This document shows, in pieces, positions 27,150 to 38,785 of a DNA stretch of 50,000 bases (positions are counted from its first letter, which is position 1; each line of letters starts with the position of its first letter). The stretch spans positions 122,501 through 172,500 of the forward strand of contig JACVTC010000002.1 of assembly GCA_016946835.1 (NCBI GenBank), written 5' to 3'. The DNA is from Neocallimastix lanati (nom. inval.). Taxonomy: Eukaryota > Neocallimastigomycota > Neocallimastigomycetes > Neocallimastigales > Neocallimastigaceae. Position numbers and translations under genes: made by a program. The notes below the pieces were generated by a model that worked only from the letters and a program-made list of their open reading frames with translations, made no database searches and was not told where the DNA came from.

Positions 27150-29590
27150 ATATTATTACATTCAATATTTATTTTATTTTATTTTATTTAATCTGTACTT
27201 TATATTCATATTCTACTATTTATTCTATTTTATTTTATTTTATTTTATTTTATTTTATTTTATTTTATTTTATTTTATTTTATTTTATTTTATTTTATTC
27301 AATCTGTACTTTATATTCATATTTCAACTATTTATTTTATTTTATTTTATTTTATTTTATTCAATCTGTACTTTATATTCATATTTCAACTATTTATTTT
27401 ATTTTATTTTATTTTATTCAATCTGTACTTTATATTCATATTTCAACTATTTATTTTATTTTATTTTATTTTATTTTATTTTATTCAATCTGTACTTTAT
27501 ATTCATATTTCAACTATTTATTTTATTTTATTTTATTTTATTCAATCTGTACTTTATATTCATATTTCAACTATTTATTTTATTTTATTTTATTTTATTT
27601 TATTTTATTCAATCTGTACTTTATATTCATATTTCAACTATTTATTTTATTTTATTTTATTTTATTCAATCTGTACTTTATATTCATATTTCAACTATTT
27701 ATTTTATTTTATTTTATTTTATTTTATTCAATCTGTACTTAATATTTATATTCTACTATTTATTCTATTCTATTTTATTTTATTTTATTTTATTTTATTT
27801 TATTCAATCTGTACTTAATATTTATATTCTACTATTTATTCTATTTTATTTTATTTTATTTTATTTTATTTTATTTTATTTTATTTTATTTTATTTTATT
27901 CAATCTGTACTTTATATTCATATTTCAACTATTTATTTTATTTTATTTTATTTTATTTTATTTTATTCAATCTGTACTTTATATTCATATTTCAACTATT
28001 TATTTTATTTTATTTTATTTTATTTTATTTTATTCAATCTGTACTTTATATTCATATTTCAACTATTTATTTTATTTTATTTTATTTTATTTTATTTTAT
28101 TTTATTTTATTTTATTTTATTTTATTTTATTTTATTTTATTTTATTTTATTTTATTTTATTTTATTTTATTTTATTTTATTTTATTTTATTTTATTTTAT
28201 TTTATTCAATCTGTACTTTATATTCATATTTCAACTATTTATTTTATTTTATTTATTTTATTTTATTTTATTTTATTTTATTTTATTTTATTTTATTTTA
28301 TTTTATTTTATTTTATTTTATTTTATTTTATTTTATTTTATTTTATTTTATTTTATTTTATTTTATTTTATTTTATTTTATTCAATCTGTACTTTATATT
28401 CATATTTCAACTATTTATTTTATTTTATTTTATTTTATTTTATTTTATTCAATCTGTACTTTATATTCATATTTCAACTATTTATTTTATTTTATTTTAT
28501 TTTATTTTATTTTATTTTATTTTATTTTATTTTATTCAATCTGTACTTTATATTCATATTTCAACTATTTATTTTATTTTATTTTATTTTATTTTATTTT
28601 ATTTTATTTTATTTTATTTTATTTTATTTTATTTTATTTTATTCAATCTGTACTTTATATTCATATTTCAACTATTTATTTTATTTTATTTTATTTTATT
28701 TTATTTTATTCAATCTGTACTTTATATTCATATTTCAACTATTTATTTTATTTTATTTTATTTTATTTTATTTTATTCAATCTGTACTTTATATTCATAT
28801 TTCAACTATTTATTTTATTTTATTTTATTTTATTTTATTTTATTCAATCTGTACTTTATATTCATATTTCAACTATTTATTTTATTTTATTTTATTTTAT
28901 TCAATCTGTACTTTATATTCATATTTCAACTATTTATTTTATTTTATTTTATTTTATTTTATTTTATTCAATCTGTACTTTATATTCATATTTCAACTAT
29001 TTATTTTATTTTATTTTATTTTATTCAATCTGTACTTTATATTCATATTTCAACTATTTATTTTATTTTATTTTATTTTATTTTATTCAATCTGTACTTA
29101 ATATTTATATTCTACTATTTATTCTATTCTATTTTATTTTATTTTATTTTATTTTATTTTATTCAATCTGTACTTAATATTTATATTCTACTATTTATTC
29201 TATTTTATTTTATTTTATTTTATTTTATTTTATTCAATCTGTACTTTATATTCATATTTCAACTATTTATTTTATTTTATTTTATTTTATTTTATTTTAT
29301 TCAATCTTTACTTTATATTCATATTTCAACTATTTATTTTATTTTATTTTATTTTATTTTATTTTATTTTATTTTATTTTATTTTATTTTATTTTATTCA
29401 ATCTGTACTTTATATTCATATTTCAACTATTTATTTTATTTTATTTTATTTTATTTTATTTTATTTTATTTTATTTTATTTTATTTTATTTTATTTTATT
29501 TTATTTTATTCAATCTGTACTTTATATTCATATTTCAACTATTTATTTTATTTTATTTTATTTTATTTTATTTTATTTTATTTTATTTTG
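27150..29590 (+). repeat. Minisatellite, right arm, about 30 units
   Basis: The core CAATCTGTACTTTATATTCA plus TATTTCAACTATTTA is separated by TTTTA pentamer runs of very variable length (about 4 to more than 25). A variant core (ACTTAATATTTATATTCTAC) occurs in two adjacent pairs, at about 27730/27805 and 29088/29164. The Phe/Tyr/Ile-rich ORFs here are artefacts. Confidence 0.92.
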
Positions 29591-29756
29591 TATACTTGTA
29601 TTTATATTATTGCATTCTTTATTTATTTTTTTTTTATTTTTTTTTTTTTACAAACAATTGAAAAACTAATTTTTCAAAATTAGTAAGAATAATATTGGAT
29701 AATTAATATAAAAATTTTAATTATATAATTAAAAAATATTTATAAAAATATAGAAA

Positions 29757-30842
29757 TGGAAGAAAATCTAATTATTGATGTGAGTCTAACAAAAGAAAAA
29801 AATAAATTATTATTAATAAAAATATAAATTTAATTTTTCGTATATAACAAAGGAAAAAAATAAATTATTATTAATAAAAAATATAAATTTAATTTTTCGT
29901 ATATAAGAAAAGATAATTCCAAAGTTTATGTACCGAAATAAATGTAAATCTTTTATTATTTTAAATGATAAGAAAGAAATCTTAAAATATGATAGTTCAC
30001 ATAATCATCCTAAAAAAGAATACGATGTATCTCTATCTATAATGAAACATAAAATTAAAAATGGAATTGAAAAAAGTTCAATTCCTTTTGGTATAAAAAT
30101 AAAACCCCTATATAATAAAATTTCTAAAGAAATGAGATTTATATGTCCAGAATATAATTCAATTAAATCCCAAATATCAAGAAATTTAAATAAAAAACTA
30201 CCATCCAATTTAACAACATTTACTGAAATTCCTAATAAATCTAAATATTATAAACCAAAGCGAGGTGAAAATTTTATTATATTCAAAAAATACTAATTTA
30301 ATAATTTTTCAATCCCTTTTTCAAGTAAAATTATTTAGAATATAATGATGATATATTTGTTGATGGTCATTTTTTATTGCCCCTAAATTTAGTTATCAAA
30401 TATTTATTACAAGAACTTACGCTAAAGAGTTAGATAGTTTTTATACTACTTCTTTTGCAATATTAAAAAATAAAGAACAAGAAACATATAAAATATTATT
30501 TAAAAAATTAAAAAAAAAAATGCTAATACGTGTAACAATAATATTATAATTGCAGAATCACTCAATAGTTATTTAATTAATTTATTTCCAACAAAACCAT
30601 CTTATTATGAATTAATAGATAAATTAAATGAACTTGAACATTTACCATATTATGATTATCAAAGAAAAATAAGAGGAATTTGGAAAATAAAAAAAAGAGC
30701 AATAAATAAAACTAATGAAATCAGTGTCTTAATTGAACCCTACAAAAATATTGAAGCCAAGTTAATTAATGCTAAATGGGATAGAAATAATACTATTAAT
30801 TTGTGGTTTGATTGTTTAACTGATTTAAATAATATATTATAA
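29757..30842 (+). pseudogene. MULE transposase relic (copy 2)
   Basis: Homologous to the copy at 13174-14460: CKSFIILNDKKEILKYDSSH, EKSSIPFGIKIKPLYNKIS, CPEYNSIKSQ and KYYKPKRGENFIIFKK. Lesions: a tandem duplication of about 60 bp near 29787-29908 that breaks the N-terminus, several stops after 30296, and loss of the middle of the catalytic core. The text jumps from the TYKILFKKLKK region to AESLNSYL and lacks the CDFE and WH motifs. The C-terminal part reads well to INLWFDCLTDLNNIL and TAA at 30842. It cannot be active. Confidence 0.8.
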
Positions 30843-31286
30843 ATATTATTTTATAATAAATAATTAAGAAATGAGGAATAACCAAACGAAATAATAATAA
30901 TTCTTTCATTCGAAAATTTAATTTATAAAGCTTAATAAATTTATACAGTTTAAATAAATATTCAAATGCGTCTCTATAATTAATAATTTTATCATTATAA
31001 TTATTTTTTTTTAATAATATTTAAATAAAAGAATTATTATTAATAATATTTATATTTTTAATAACATTTATATTTTTATATAATTCTTTTGTTAATAGCA
31101 TTTAAATAAAAGAATTAAAATCATAAAATCTAACCATTATATGATTTATTTAATTATTCACTTAATAATTAATTTAAAAATTGAAAACAAATTAATACAA
31201 TAAAATAATATTATGTAGCATAATATAGCTATAGCCACATATTTATATACATCACGTGAAAAAAATTGGCGTTATGCAACCTCCCC

Positions 31287-34283
31287 AAAAATTATGTTGA
31301 AAAAACATCACGTGACAGTCAGTCGAATAACAAAAATAGAAATAATTTCAAAAATTCAAATATTAATAATTTACAAGGAACTGTAATTAATAAGAAAGTG
31401 GACTTTGAAGACACAAAATTAAAAATTAATGAACAGGAAGGTAACACAAAACCAGAACGTCACATAAATCTAGCTAAATTAACCAATATGGAACCGTATG
31501 AACTTATTAAAGATTTAGCCAATACCAAATGCAACATTACCTTTGGTCAAATATTAGATATATGTCCTAAATTAAGGTCTGAACTAACCAAAAATTTAAA
31601 ATTAGAAAAAATAAAATTTGTTAGTTCTTTGGATGCCATGGAACCTTTTATTATTAATGAAGAAGAAAATAATCAGAATAAAATAGAAAATACAAAATTT
31701 CATAGTGACGACTTGGGGATCGTGAATGCATCTGTAGACGATACCAAAGGAAGATTACTCATAGATTCTGGAAGTAATTTGAATTTAGTGAGTACTAGTT
31801 ATATTAATAGTTTACCTGGTACCTACGAACAAGTCAGTATATGTAGAGGACGAATTTATGAAGCTCTTGGTGACAGTACTATCGCCAATGCTATGGTGGT
31901 TCGACTGAAGGTTTCAATTAATAATTATACTTTCACAGCAGATTTCTGTGTCATCGATCATAAAGACATTTACTTTGATTTCTTATTAGGACTTAAATCA
32001 ATTGCTGATAATTACCTTTTCATTCATCCTATGTTAAGATCATTGTGTCGTTTTACTTCAGTTGAAAAATTTGATATTATTGCTCCTATTGTGGAAGACC
32101 AAGATATGGAAATGATTGCCTGTTATATTAAATATATTGGACCTAATAAGAGTGTTAATACATTAGGAATATCTTTGACAGATAACAGAGATTCATATTT
32201 AGAAAATAAAGAACCTATTAATAAAAGTACTGATGAATCTTCCGTTAAAGAGAAAGATGTATTGTCTCCTTTAGAATATATTTATTCTAATAAGTTTTAT
32301 TCAAAATTAAATCCAAAAGTTAGAAAGGAAATATTAGAAATGTTAATTGTATATATTGATATTATTGCTACTTCAACTGACGAACTTACACCTTCCAAAT
32401 TAAATCCTCATCATATTGAACTTATTAAGAACGCAAAACCATTTAAAAGCAAATTTTATAAATTAAATAAAATTAAGTCGGATATACTTAAAGAAGAGTT
32501 GATTAAACTTATTAATCAGGGATTAATTGAACACTCTAGATCTTCATGGTCTTCTCCTATTGTTTTAGTACTAAAGAAAAATGGAAAATGGAGGTTGTGT
32601 TCTGACTACCGTAAGTTAAATGCTATGACAGTACCAGATTCTTATTCTCTTCCTAATATTGATGAAATTTTTGATAGTCTAGGAGGAGCGACAATTTTCT
32701 CTACTCTGGATCTCTTTTCAGGTTATCATCAAATTAGAATGGACGAAGATAGTATTGATTTAACATGTTTTACCACTAAATTTGGTAATTTTGTCTATAA
32801 AGTTATGCCCTTTGGACTTACTGGTGCTCCAGCTACCTTCCAAAGAGAAATGAATCGTATTCTCTTTGATTTATTGGGTAAATGTGTATTTGTTTTTATT
32901 GATGACATTTTAATATTTTCTAAATCAAAAGAAGATCACTTAAAACATTTAAACATGGTATTTGAAATATTCAGAAAATATGAAATAAAAATCAATATTG
33001 AAAAATGTTCCTTTTTCCAAGAAGAAGTTGAAGTTTTAGGTCATATAGTTACTAATAAAGGTTTAAAAACAATGGATTCTAAGGTTAATGCTGTTAAAAA
33101 TTGGATTAGACCTTGAAATATTAATGAATTACGATCTTTTCTGGGTACTGTAGGATATTATAGAAAATTTATAAATAATTTCGCTATGCTAGCCGCTCCC
33201 TTAAATAAACTTTTAAGAAAGAATGTTTCATTTACATGGACAGAAGAACAACAATCTAGCTTTGATAAATTAAAAAATTCTATTATTCAGGCTCCTATTT
33301 TAGCTTTTCCTGATTATAATAAACAATTTATAATTAGAACTGATACTTCAAAAGATGGTTTAGGTGGAGTTTTATTACAAATAAATGATGAAGATGGACT
33401 AGAACATCCTGTACATTTTGTTAGTAGAACGTTAGAAAAAGCGGAAAGAAATTATAGTATCACAGACTTAGAAGGCACTGCGGTATATTTCTGTGCAAAA
33501 AAATTTAAATCTTATATTTCCGGGAATAAATTTGAAACACTTTTATTTACAGACCATAAACCTCTAGTTGGTTTATTTAATAATAAAGAACCGAATAATA
33601 TGAGACATATTAGATGGTGCATTACCATTAGTATGCTAAGAATTAAAATAATCTATCATCAAGGTAAGAAAAATTCTCTTGCAGATGCTCTCTCAAGAAT
33701 TAAATCAAATAATCAAAATATTAATGATAATCAGAGGACAATAGAATTATCTAATAAAAGGGAAGTATCGTCTCAGGAGGGAAAGAATATGGACTTAGAA
33801 AATAAGGACACTGAGAAACCAGAAAATCAAGATACTAAGAAACCAGAAAATTTTAATAAAAATGAAAATCTAAAAATTTCTAATATAAAATTTTCAAAAT
33901 TTAATTTAGACAAAAAAATTAAAAATTTCAAAATTATTTCAAATTTAAAAATTTCGAGGGAGAAAGCAAGGTATATAGAAAATCCAAAAATCATAGAATA
34001 TTCCAAAAATTTAAAAATTCCTGGAGACATTAATCATAATAAAAAGTATTGTAATCAAAATATATATAAGAATAAAGCAACCAATTTAAATGACAATATA
34101 TTAGAATATAATAATAATATGAAGAGTAATATAAATTGTAATAGTCATATACATGAAATAAATCAAAATAAATTAAAAAAATTTATAAATCAATTAATTC
34201 AATTAAAATCCAACACTATTGAGTATAATAATAATATATTGAACAATATAAATTCCTATATATTACAATATAATGGATCCTAA
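31287..34283 (+). pseudogene. Ty3/gypsy pol: protease, reverse transcriptase, RNase H (in-frame TGA, no integrase)
   Basis: Continues the pol frame after the MULE. The aspartic protease motif is LLIDSGSNLNLVS (about 31757). RT motifs are LVLKKNGKWRLCSDYRKLN, STLDLFSGYHQIRM, PFGLTGAPATFQ and FVFIDDILIFS (Asp pair at 32901-32906). A single in-frame TGA (33114-33116, after NWIRP) interrupts it where the family continues with NINELRSFLG. The frame then continues through the RNase H-like domain: RTDTSKDGLGGVLL, SITDLEGTAVYF, TDHKPLVGLF and HQGKKNSLADALSRI. The last 190 or so residues are Lys/Asn-rich. No HHCC or DDE integrase is present before the stop at 34283. Confidence 0.88.
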
Positions 34284-34329
34284 CACACATACATGCTTAG
34301 AACGACCAGTACACCTTAAAAATATTATA

Positions 34330-34342
34330 AAGGTGGGACGAA
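34330..34342 (+). promoter_or_regulatory. Ty3/gypsy polypurine tract
   Basis: AAGGTGGGACGAA immediately precedes the right LTR and is the expected plus-strand primer. Confidence 0.7.
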
Positions 34343-34901
34343 TGATATAAAATGAAATATTCAAACCTTAATTAATATAAAATTAGTTTTTACTATTCAA
34401 ACATAAATTAATGTCATAAATCAAATTTAAATCTAATGATTTTACAACAAATTCTATATGTGGCTTGAATTCTATATATTAATTATATATTTAATTAATA
34501 ATAAATTTTATAGCATAAATCAATGTTTTAATTATATTCTTATTATTTTATATTTATATTTATATAGTTTTTAAATATTTCCTTAAATAATAATTATTAA
34601 TAGTTTATTCTAATCACAAGAACAATTAATTAAATAGTTAATTATAACTAAATAACATAAAAATAAAGCATTTCTCTGAATTAAGAGAAGGGTCGTCGTC
34701 GTTGTTAAGTAAAAGTTAAGATTAAAAGTTATATTATGTTAAGTTAGTTTATAATCAAAAGTATAAGAAAGTTGTTAAATATTCTTTTTTTTAAATATAT
34801 GTAGTTTTTATATAAAATTAAATAAATAAATAAATAATAAATTAATATATTTAATAAATAAATCCCAACAAAAGTACATCGAACTTTTGAGTTGTATATC
34901 A
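34343..34901 (+). repeat. Ty3/gypsy right LTR
   Basis: Same length as the left LTR. Few substitutions are visible, for example near the 3' end. Confidence 0.93.
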
Positions 34902-35231
34902 ATATATTATTCAATATTTATAATATATTATTCATTATAATATGAAATATATTAAATATATTAAATTTAATAGTTAATTTCTTCTAAATATATATAAGAA
35001 TATTATTAAATATATAACTTAAATATTCTTATTTATTTTAAAGTTTATATTAAAAATACATAATACTTCTATATATTATAATATAATGAAATAGTTTTAG
35101 TTATTTTAATTATAATTAAATATATATAGTTGATATTATTTATTATATTCATATTTATTATATAATTATATTCTTATATATTTAACTTTATTATTCTTAT
35201 TTTCATTTTAAGAATTGTATTCTCTTCCCTG

Positions 35232-35269
<38 letters not shown>

Positions 35270-35518
35270 GAATTATATAGTTATATTTATTATATTTATT
35301 ATTTTAATATATATTTATTATATATTATACTATACTCCGATATATTATATTTTAAATGTACATTTATTATTATTAATATTTGTTAAATTATTATTAAAGA
35401 TTTCCTAATAATGACTCTTCTTTATTGTAATTTGGAGAAGACCCTTGGTTAATTGGGTTTATAAATTAAAATATATTAATAAAGGTTAATTTAATATTAC
35501 GATACTATTAAAAATTAG
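34902..35518. other. AT-rich spacer
   Basis: ATATTA-rich sequence with an A tract at 35236-35262. No gene recognised. Confidence 0.6.
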
Positions 35519-35772
35519 TAGCACATAAAAGTCCCGCATATCAGTATGTTATGGAGCGGTTTTCAGGTGATCCCAGATATTGTGGCTGCAAGACCCAATT
35601 GTAAGATTATCGTACAATGACTAGCAGTAATTATACTTGGGTAAGGAGCGCCAATGCAGAGTAACTGTAAGGCAGTCCAGCAGAGACCACCTACTAAGTA
35701 GGAAGTTAGATAAGGGCTCTAGTAATAAACCATTGTGTGCAGCTTGGGAGAAATCCTGCTACGGTTGTTAAA
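35519..35772 (+). mobile_element. SINE-like GC-elevated segment ending in poly-A
   Basis: A compact block of mixed composition begins near AGCACATAAAAGTCCCGC and ends in CGGTTGTTA followed by A10. It shares the word GGTTTTCAGGT with the SINE at 23.7 kb. There is no clear A/B-box or target duplication. It could be a structured RNA or a retroposon. Confidence 0.35.
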
Positions 35773-36240
35773 AAAAAAATAGTTAAAATAAATATTCATT
35801 TTAGAATATTCCAGAGTTTAAAAAAATAGAATATTCTATAATTGAAATAGGGATTATGTTTTAAGATAAATGATGATTCACTTTTCCAAAAAAAAAAAAA
35901 AAATATTTTGACCCAAATGCTAAACAATGAAAAAAAAAAAAAATAAGGATTAATAAAAAGTTTATTAAATTAATAAATTAATGAATGTATAAATAAATAA
36001 ATATGTAAATAAATTTGTATATATAATATTAATTTATATCATATTTATAATTATTATGAATATTAAATAGTTTTGGATATAAATAGAAATTTTCCTTTTT
36101 TTTTTTTTTTTTTCTTTAAAAAAAATATTAAAATAAAAAATAAAAAGCATAATAGAAATAATTAATGCTACTTAATTAATTAATTAATATCATAAAGTGA
36201 ATTATTTAATTATTACAATAAAAGGATTAATTAGTTCAAT
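35773..36240. other. AT-rich upstream region of the CBM1 gene
   Basis: Presumed promoter of the following gene. Poly-A/T tracts only, with no specific site recognised. Confidence 0.5.
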
Positions 36241-37918
36241 ATGCATTTATATAATATTACATTTTTTTTATTCTCTGTTTTAACAGTATTTGGTAATTTA
36301 AATGATAATGAATTGAATATTTATAAATTAATTTAAATTTAATATTTTTTTTTAACAATATTTTAAAATTTATTTAAATTAATATTATTAATTAGCACAA
36401 AATGCTTATAAGACACTTCCTAATACTAGAACTTCTACTACTAAAATTTCATCAACTTCTTCAAATAAACCTATAAGTTATGAGAGCTGTAAGGCCAATT
36501 GTCGTTCAATCCATTCATCAACAAGTAAAAGTTTAGATTGGTGTTTTGAAGATTGTATCAAATTTTTAAGAAATAAACCAGGAAAGACTCTTCCAGGAAA
36601 GACTCTTCCAGGAAAGACTCTTCCAGGAAAGACTATTTCAACTACTACTACTACTACTACTACTTCAACAGAAGTTCTTGCAACCTCTACTTCTTCAAAT
36701 GAACCTACAAGTTATGAGAGCTGTAAGGCCAATTGTCGTTCAATCCATTCATCAACAAGTAAAAGTTTAGATTGGTGTTTTGAAGATTGTATCAAATTTT
36801 TAAGAAATAAACCAGTAAAGACTCTTCCACCATTAAAAACTTTCACTACTTCCACTTCAAAACCAGGAAAGACTCTTCCTCCATATACTCCTTATTCAGA
36901 AAAGACTATTTCAACTACTACTACTACTACTTCAACAGAAGTTCTTGCAATCTCTACTTCTTCAAATGAACCTACAAGTTATGAGAGCTGTAAGGCCAAT
37001 TGTCGTTCAATCCATTCATCAACAAGTAAAAGTTTAGATTGGTGTTTTGAAGATTGTATCAAATTTTTAAGAAATAAACCAGGAAAGACTCTAACAGGAA
37101 AGACTCTTCCAGGAAAGACTATTTCAACTACTACTACTACTACTACTACTTCAATAGAAGTTCTTGCAACCTCTACTTCTTCAAATGAACCTACAAGTTA
37201 TGAGAGCTGTAAGGCCAATTGTCGTTCAATCCATTCATCAACAAGTAAAAGTTTAGATTGGTGTTTTGAAGATTGTATCAAATTTTTAAGAAATAAAACA
37301 GAAAAGACTCTTCCAGTAAAGACTCTTCCACCATTAAAAACTTCCACTACTTCCACTACAAAACCAGGAAAGACTCTTCCACCATTAACTTCTTCCACTA
37401 CTTCTACTAAGTCTATTCCAACCTCTACTAAAACTACTCCAATCTCTACTAAAACTATTCCAATCTCTACTAAAACTATTCCAATCTCTACTAAAACTAT
37501 TCCAATCTCTACTAAAACTATTCCAATCTCTACTAAAACTATTCCAATCTCTACTAAAACTATTCCAATCTCTACTAAAACTATTCCAATCTCTACTAAA
37601 ACTATTCCAATCTCTACTAAAACTATTCCAATCTCTACTAAAACTATTCCAATCTCTACTAAAACTATTCCAATCTCTACTAAAACTATTCCAACTGGTG
37701 ATTGTGTTCCTTCAACAGTTACCGTTAAAGAAAAAATTACCATTACAGAAAAAGTTACTGTAACTGTTACAAACAATGGACAACAAACACCAATTGTTCA
37801 AGAAAATTGTGCTGGTAAGTATGGTCAATGTGGTGGTAAAGGTTTTAATGGACCGACATGTTGTCAACAAGGTTTATCTTGTAAACTTGTTAATGAATGG
37901 TATTCTCAATGTCTTTAA
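36241..37918 (+). CDS. Secreted protein with four Cys-hairpin repeats and a C-terminal CBM1
   Basis: Two exons, 36241-36292 and 36396-37918, joined over a 103-bp GT-AG intron, give 524 residues. The signal peptide ([18 protein letters not shown]) is split by the intron, with likely cleavage before QNAY. Four repeats at residues 45-78, 123-156, 212-245 and 285-318 each carry C-x3-C-x13-C-x3-C. They are joined by Thr/Ser/Pro/Lys linkers (GKTLP repeats, Thr runs) likely to be O-glycosylated. A Thr/Pro heptad array (TKTIPIS) follows, then [23 protein letters not shown]1 ends the protein at residues 489-524 ([16 protein letters not shown] ... EWYSQC), with the aromatic residues that bind crystalline cellulose. 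No catalytic domain is present. The 102-bp repeats look identical in all four copies, implying recent duplication or gene conversion. The repeat role is unknown; attachment, cell-wall or antimicrobial functions are possible. Confidence 0.88.
37427..37693 (+). repeat. 21-bp coding minisatellite (TKTIPIS heptads)
   Basis: Twelve full units plus a partial one, in frame within the CBM1 gene and nearly perfect. A diverged unit precedes them at 37406. Confidence 0.93.
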
Positions 37919-38378
37919 ATTTTTTTTTTAAAATTTAAAAAAAAAAAAATAATAATAAAGAAATTGAGTTAAATAAATTTATAGCTTAAATAAATCAAAT
38001 AAAAAAAAAAAAAAAAAACACAATAAAAATAAATTAGAATAATATTTAAATACTGGTTATTTAGTTTAAAATTATTCAATAAAGTAAAAAAATATATATA
38101 AAAAAATAATAACATTAAATAATAAATAAAAATTATTCAATAAAGTAATAATTAATAGTAATAAAAAGAATTATAATAAATATACTTATAAAAAATCTAA
38201 AACATAAATATAAAAAAAAATAAATAAATAAAGTAGTAATAATAAAATTAGTAACATTGAAGCAAAATAATCTTATCTCTATTTACATTATAATGGAGTA
38301 ATTAAATTTTTGTGTATGAAAAATATTTACATAATAATAATAATAATAAATTTTTTATTAATACTAATGAGTCATTAT

Positions 38379-38426
<48 letters not shown>

Positions 38427-38649
38427 ATCTATATATTTTATTTAATATATATATTTATAATATTTATAATTAATTAATTAATTAATACAATTAATACAAT
38501 TAATAACAAGGTATAAAAAAGAATTATTGTTATTGATTCAACTATTAATTTACTTAATTTACTTAATTTTATTGAAAAAATAAAATAGAAAATAAAGGAA
38601 ATGAATAACTAATTTTTTTTTTTTTTTTGTTTTTTTTTTTTACTTTTTT

Positions 38650-38681
<32 letters not shown>

Positions 38682-38785
38682 TGAATTTATGAATTTATGA
38701 ATTTCTATCATATTTCTATCATCAATGAAAAAAATAATAATAATAATAATAAAAATAAATAAATAAATAAATTTATAATAAATTA
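37919..38785. other. AT-rich region with an A42-like tract
   Basis: Contains the 3' end of the CBM1 gene. Poly-A near 38382-38424 and ATTT repeats at 38648-38700. No gene recognised. Confidence 0.6.

Larger units (their letters stand above)
26288..31286 (+). mobile_element. MULE copy 2, inserted in Ty3 pol
   Basis: This 4,999-bp insertion is flanked by a perfect 10-bp duplication AAAAATTATG (26278-26287 and 31287-31296). The ends are imperfect inverted repeats: left ...GGTTCATTTCGCCAATTTTT; right, inverted, GGTTGCATAACGCCAATTTT. Both carry the GCATTTCGCCAA-type motif of copy 1. Inside are a long inverted minisatellite (26.5-29.6 kb) and a decayed plus-strand transposase (29757-30842). Confidence 0.82.
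24094..34901 (+). mobile_element. Ty3/gypsy LTR retrotransposon, interrupted by a MULE
   Basis: The two 559-bp LTRs start TGATATAAAATG and end in CA. The tetramer ATAT flanks the element on both sides (24090-24093, 34902-34905). A TGG-initial primer-binding site follows the left LTR, and a purine-rich tract AAAGGTGGGACGAA precedes the right LTR. Order inside: gag, then pol with protease, reverse transcriptase and RNase H. No integrase is visible. A 5.0-kb MULE sits between gag and the protease, and one TGA interrupts the RT/RNase H frame. The LTRs differ at only a handful of sites, so the insertion is fairly young. Confidence 0.92.

Noticed and set aside
26394-27742. Phe/Tyr/Leu-rich 'membrane' ORFs
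   Set aside because: They arise from the TTTTA/minisatellite repeat and change frame with repeat length.
26487-29590. CRISPR-like array
   Set aside because: Repeats are spaced by simple TTTTA runs, not unique spacers, and the organism is eukaryotic. It is a minisatellite.
37198-37776. Antisense ORF with GIVLVEI repeats
   Set aside because: Shadow of the 21-bp coding minisatellite on the opposite strand of the CBM1 gene.
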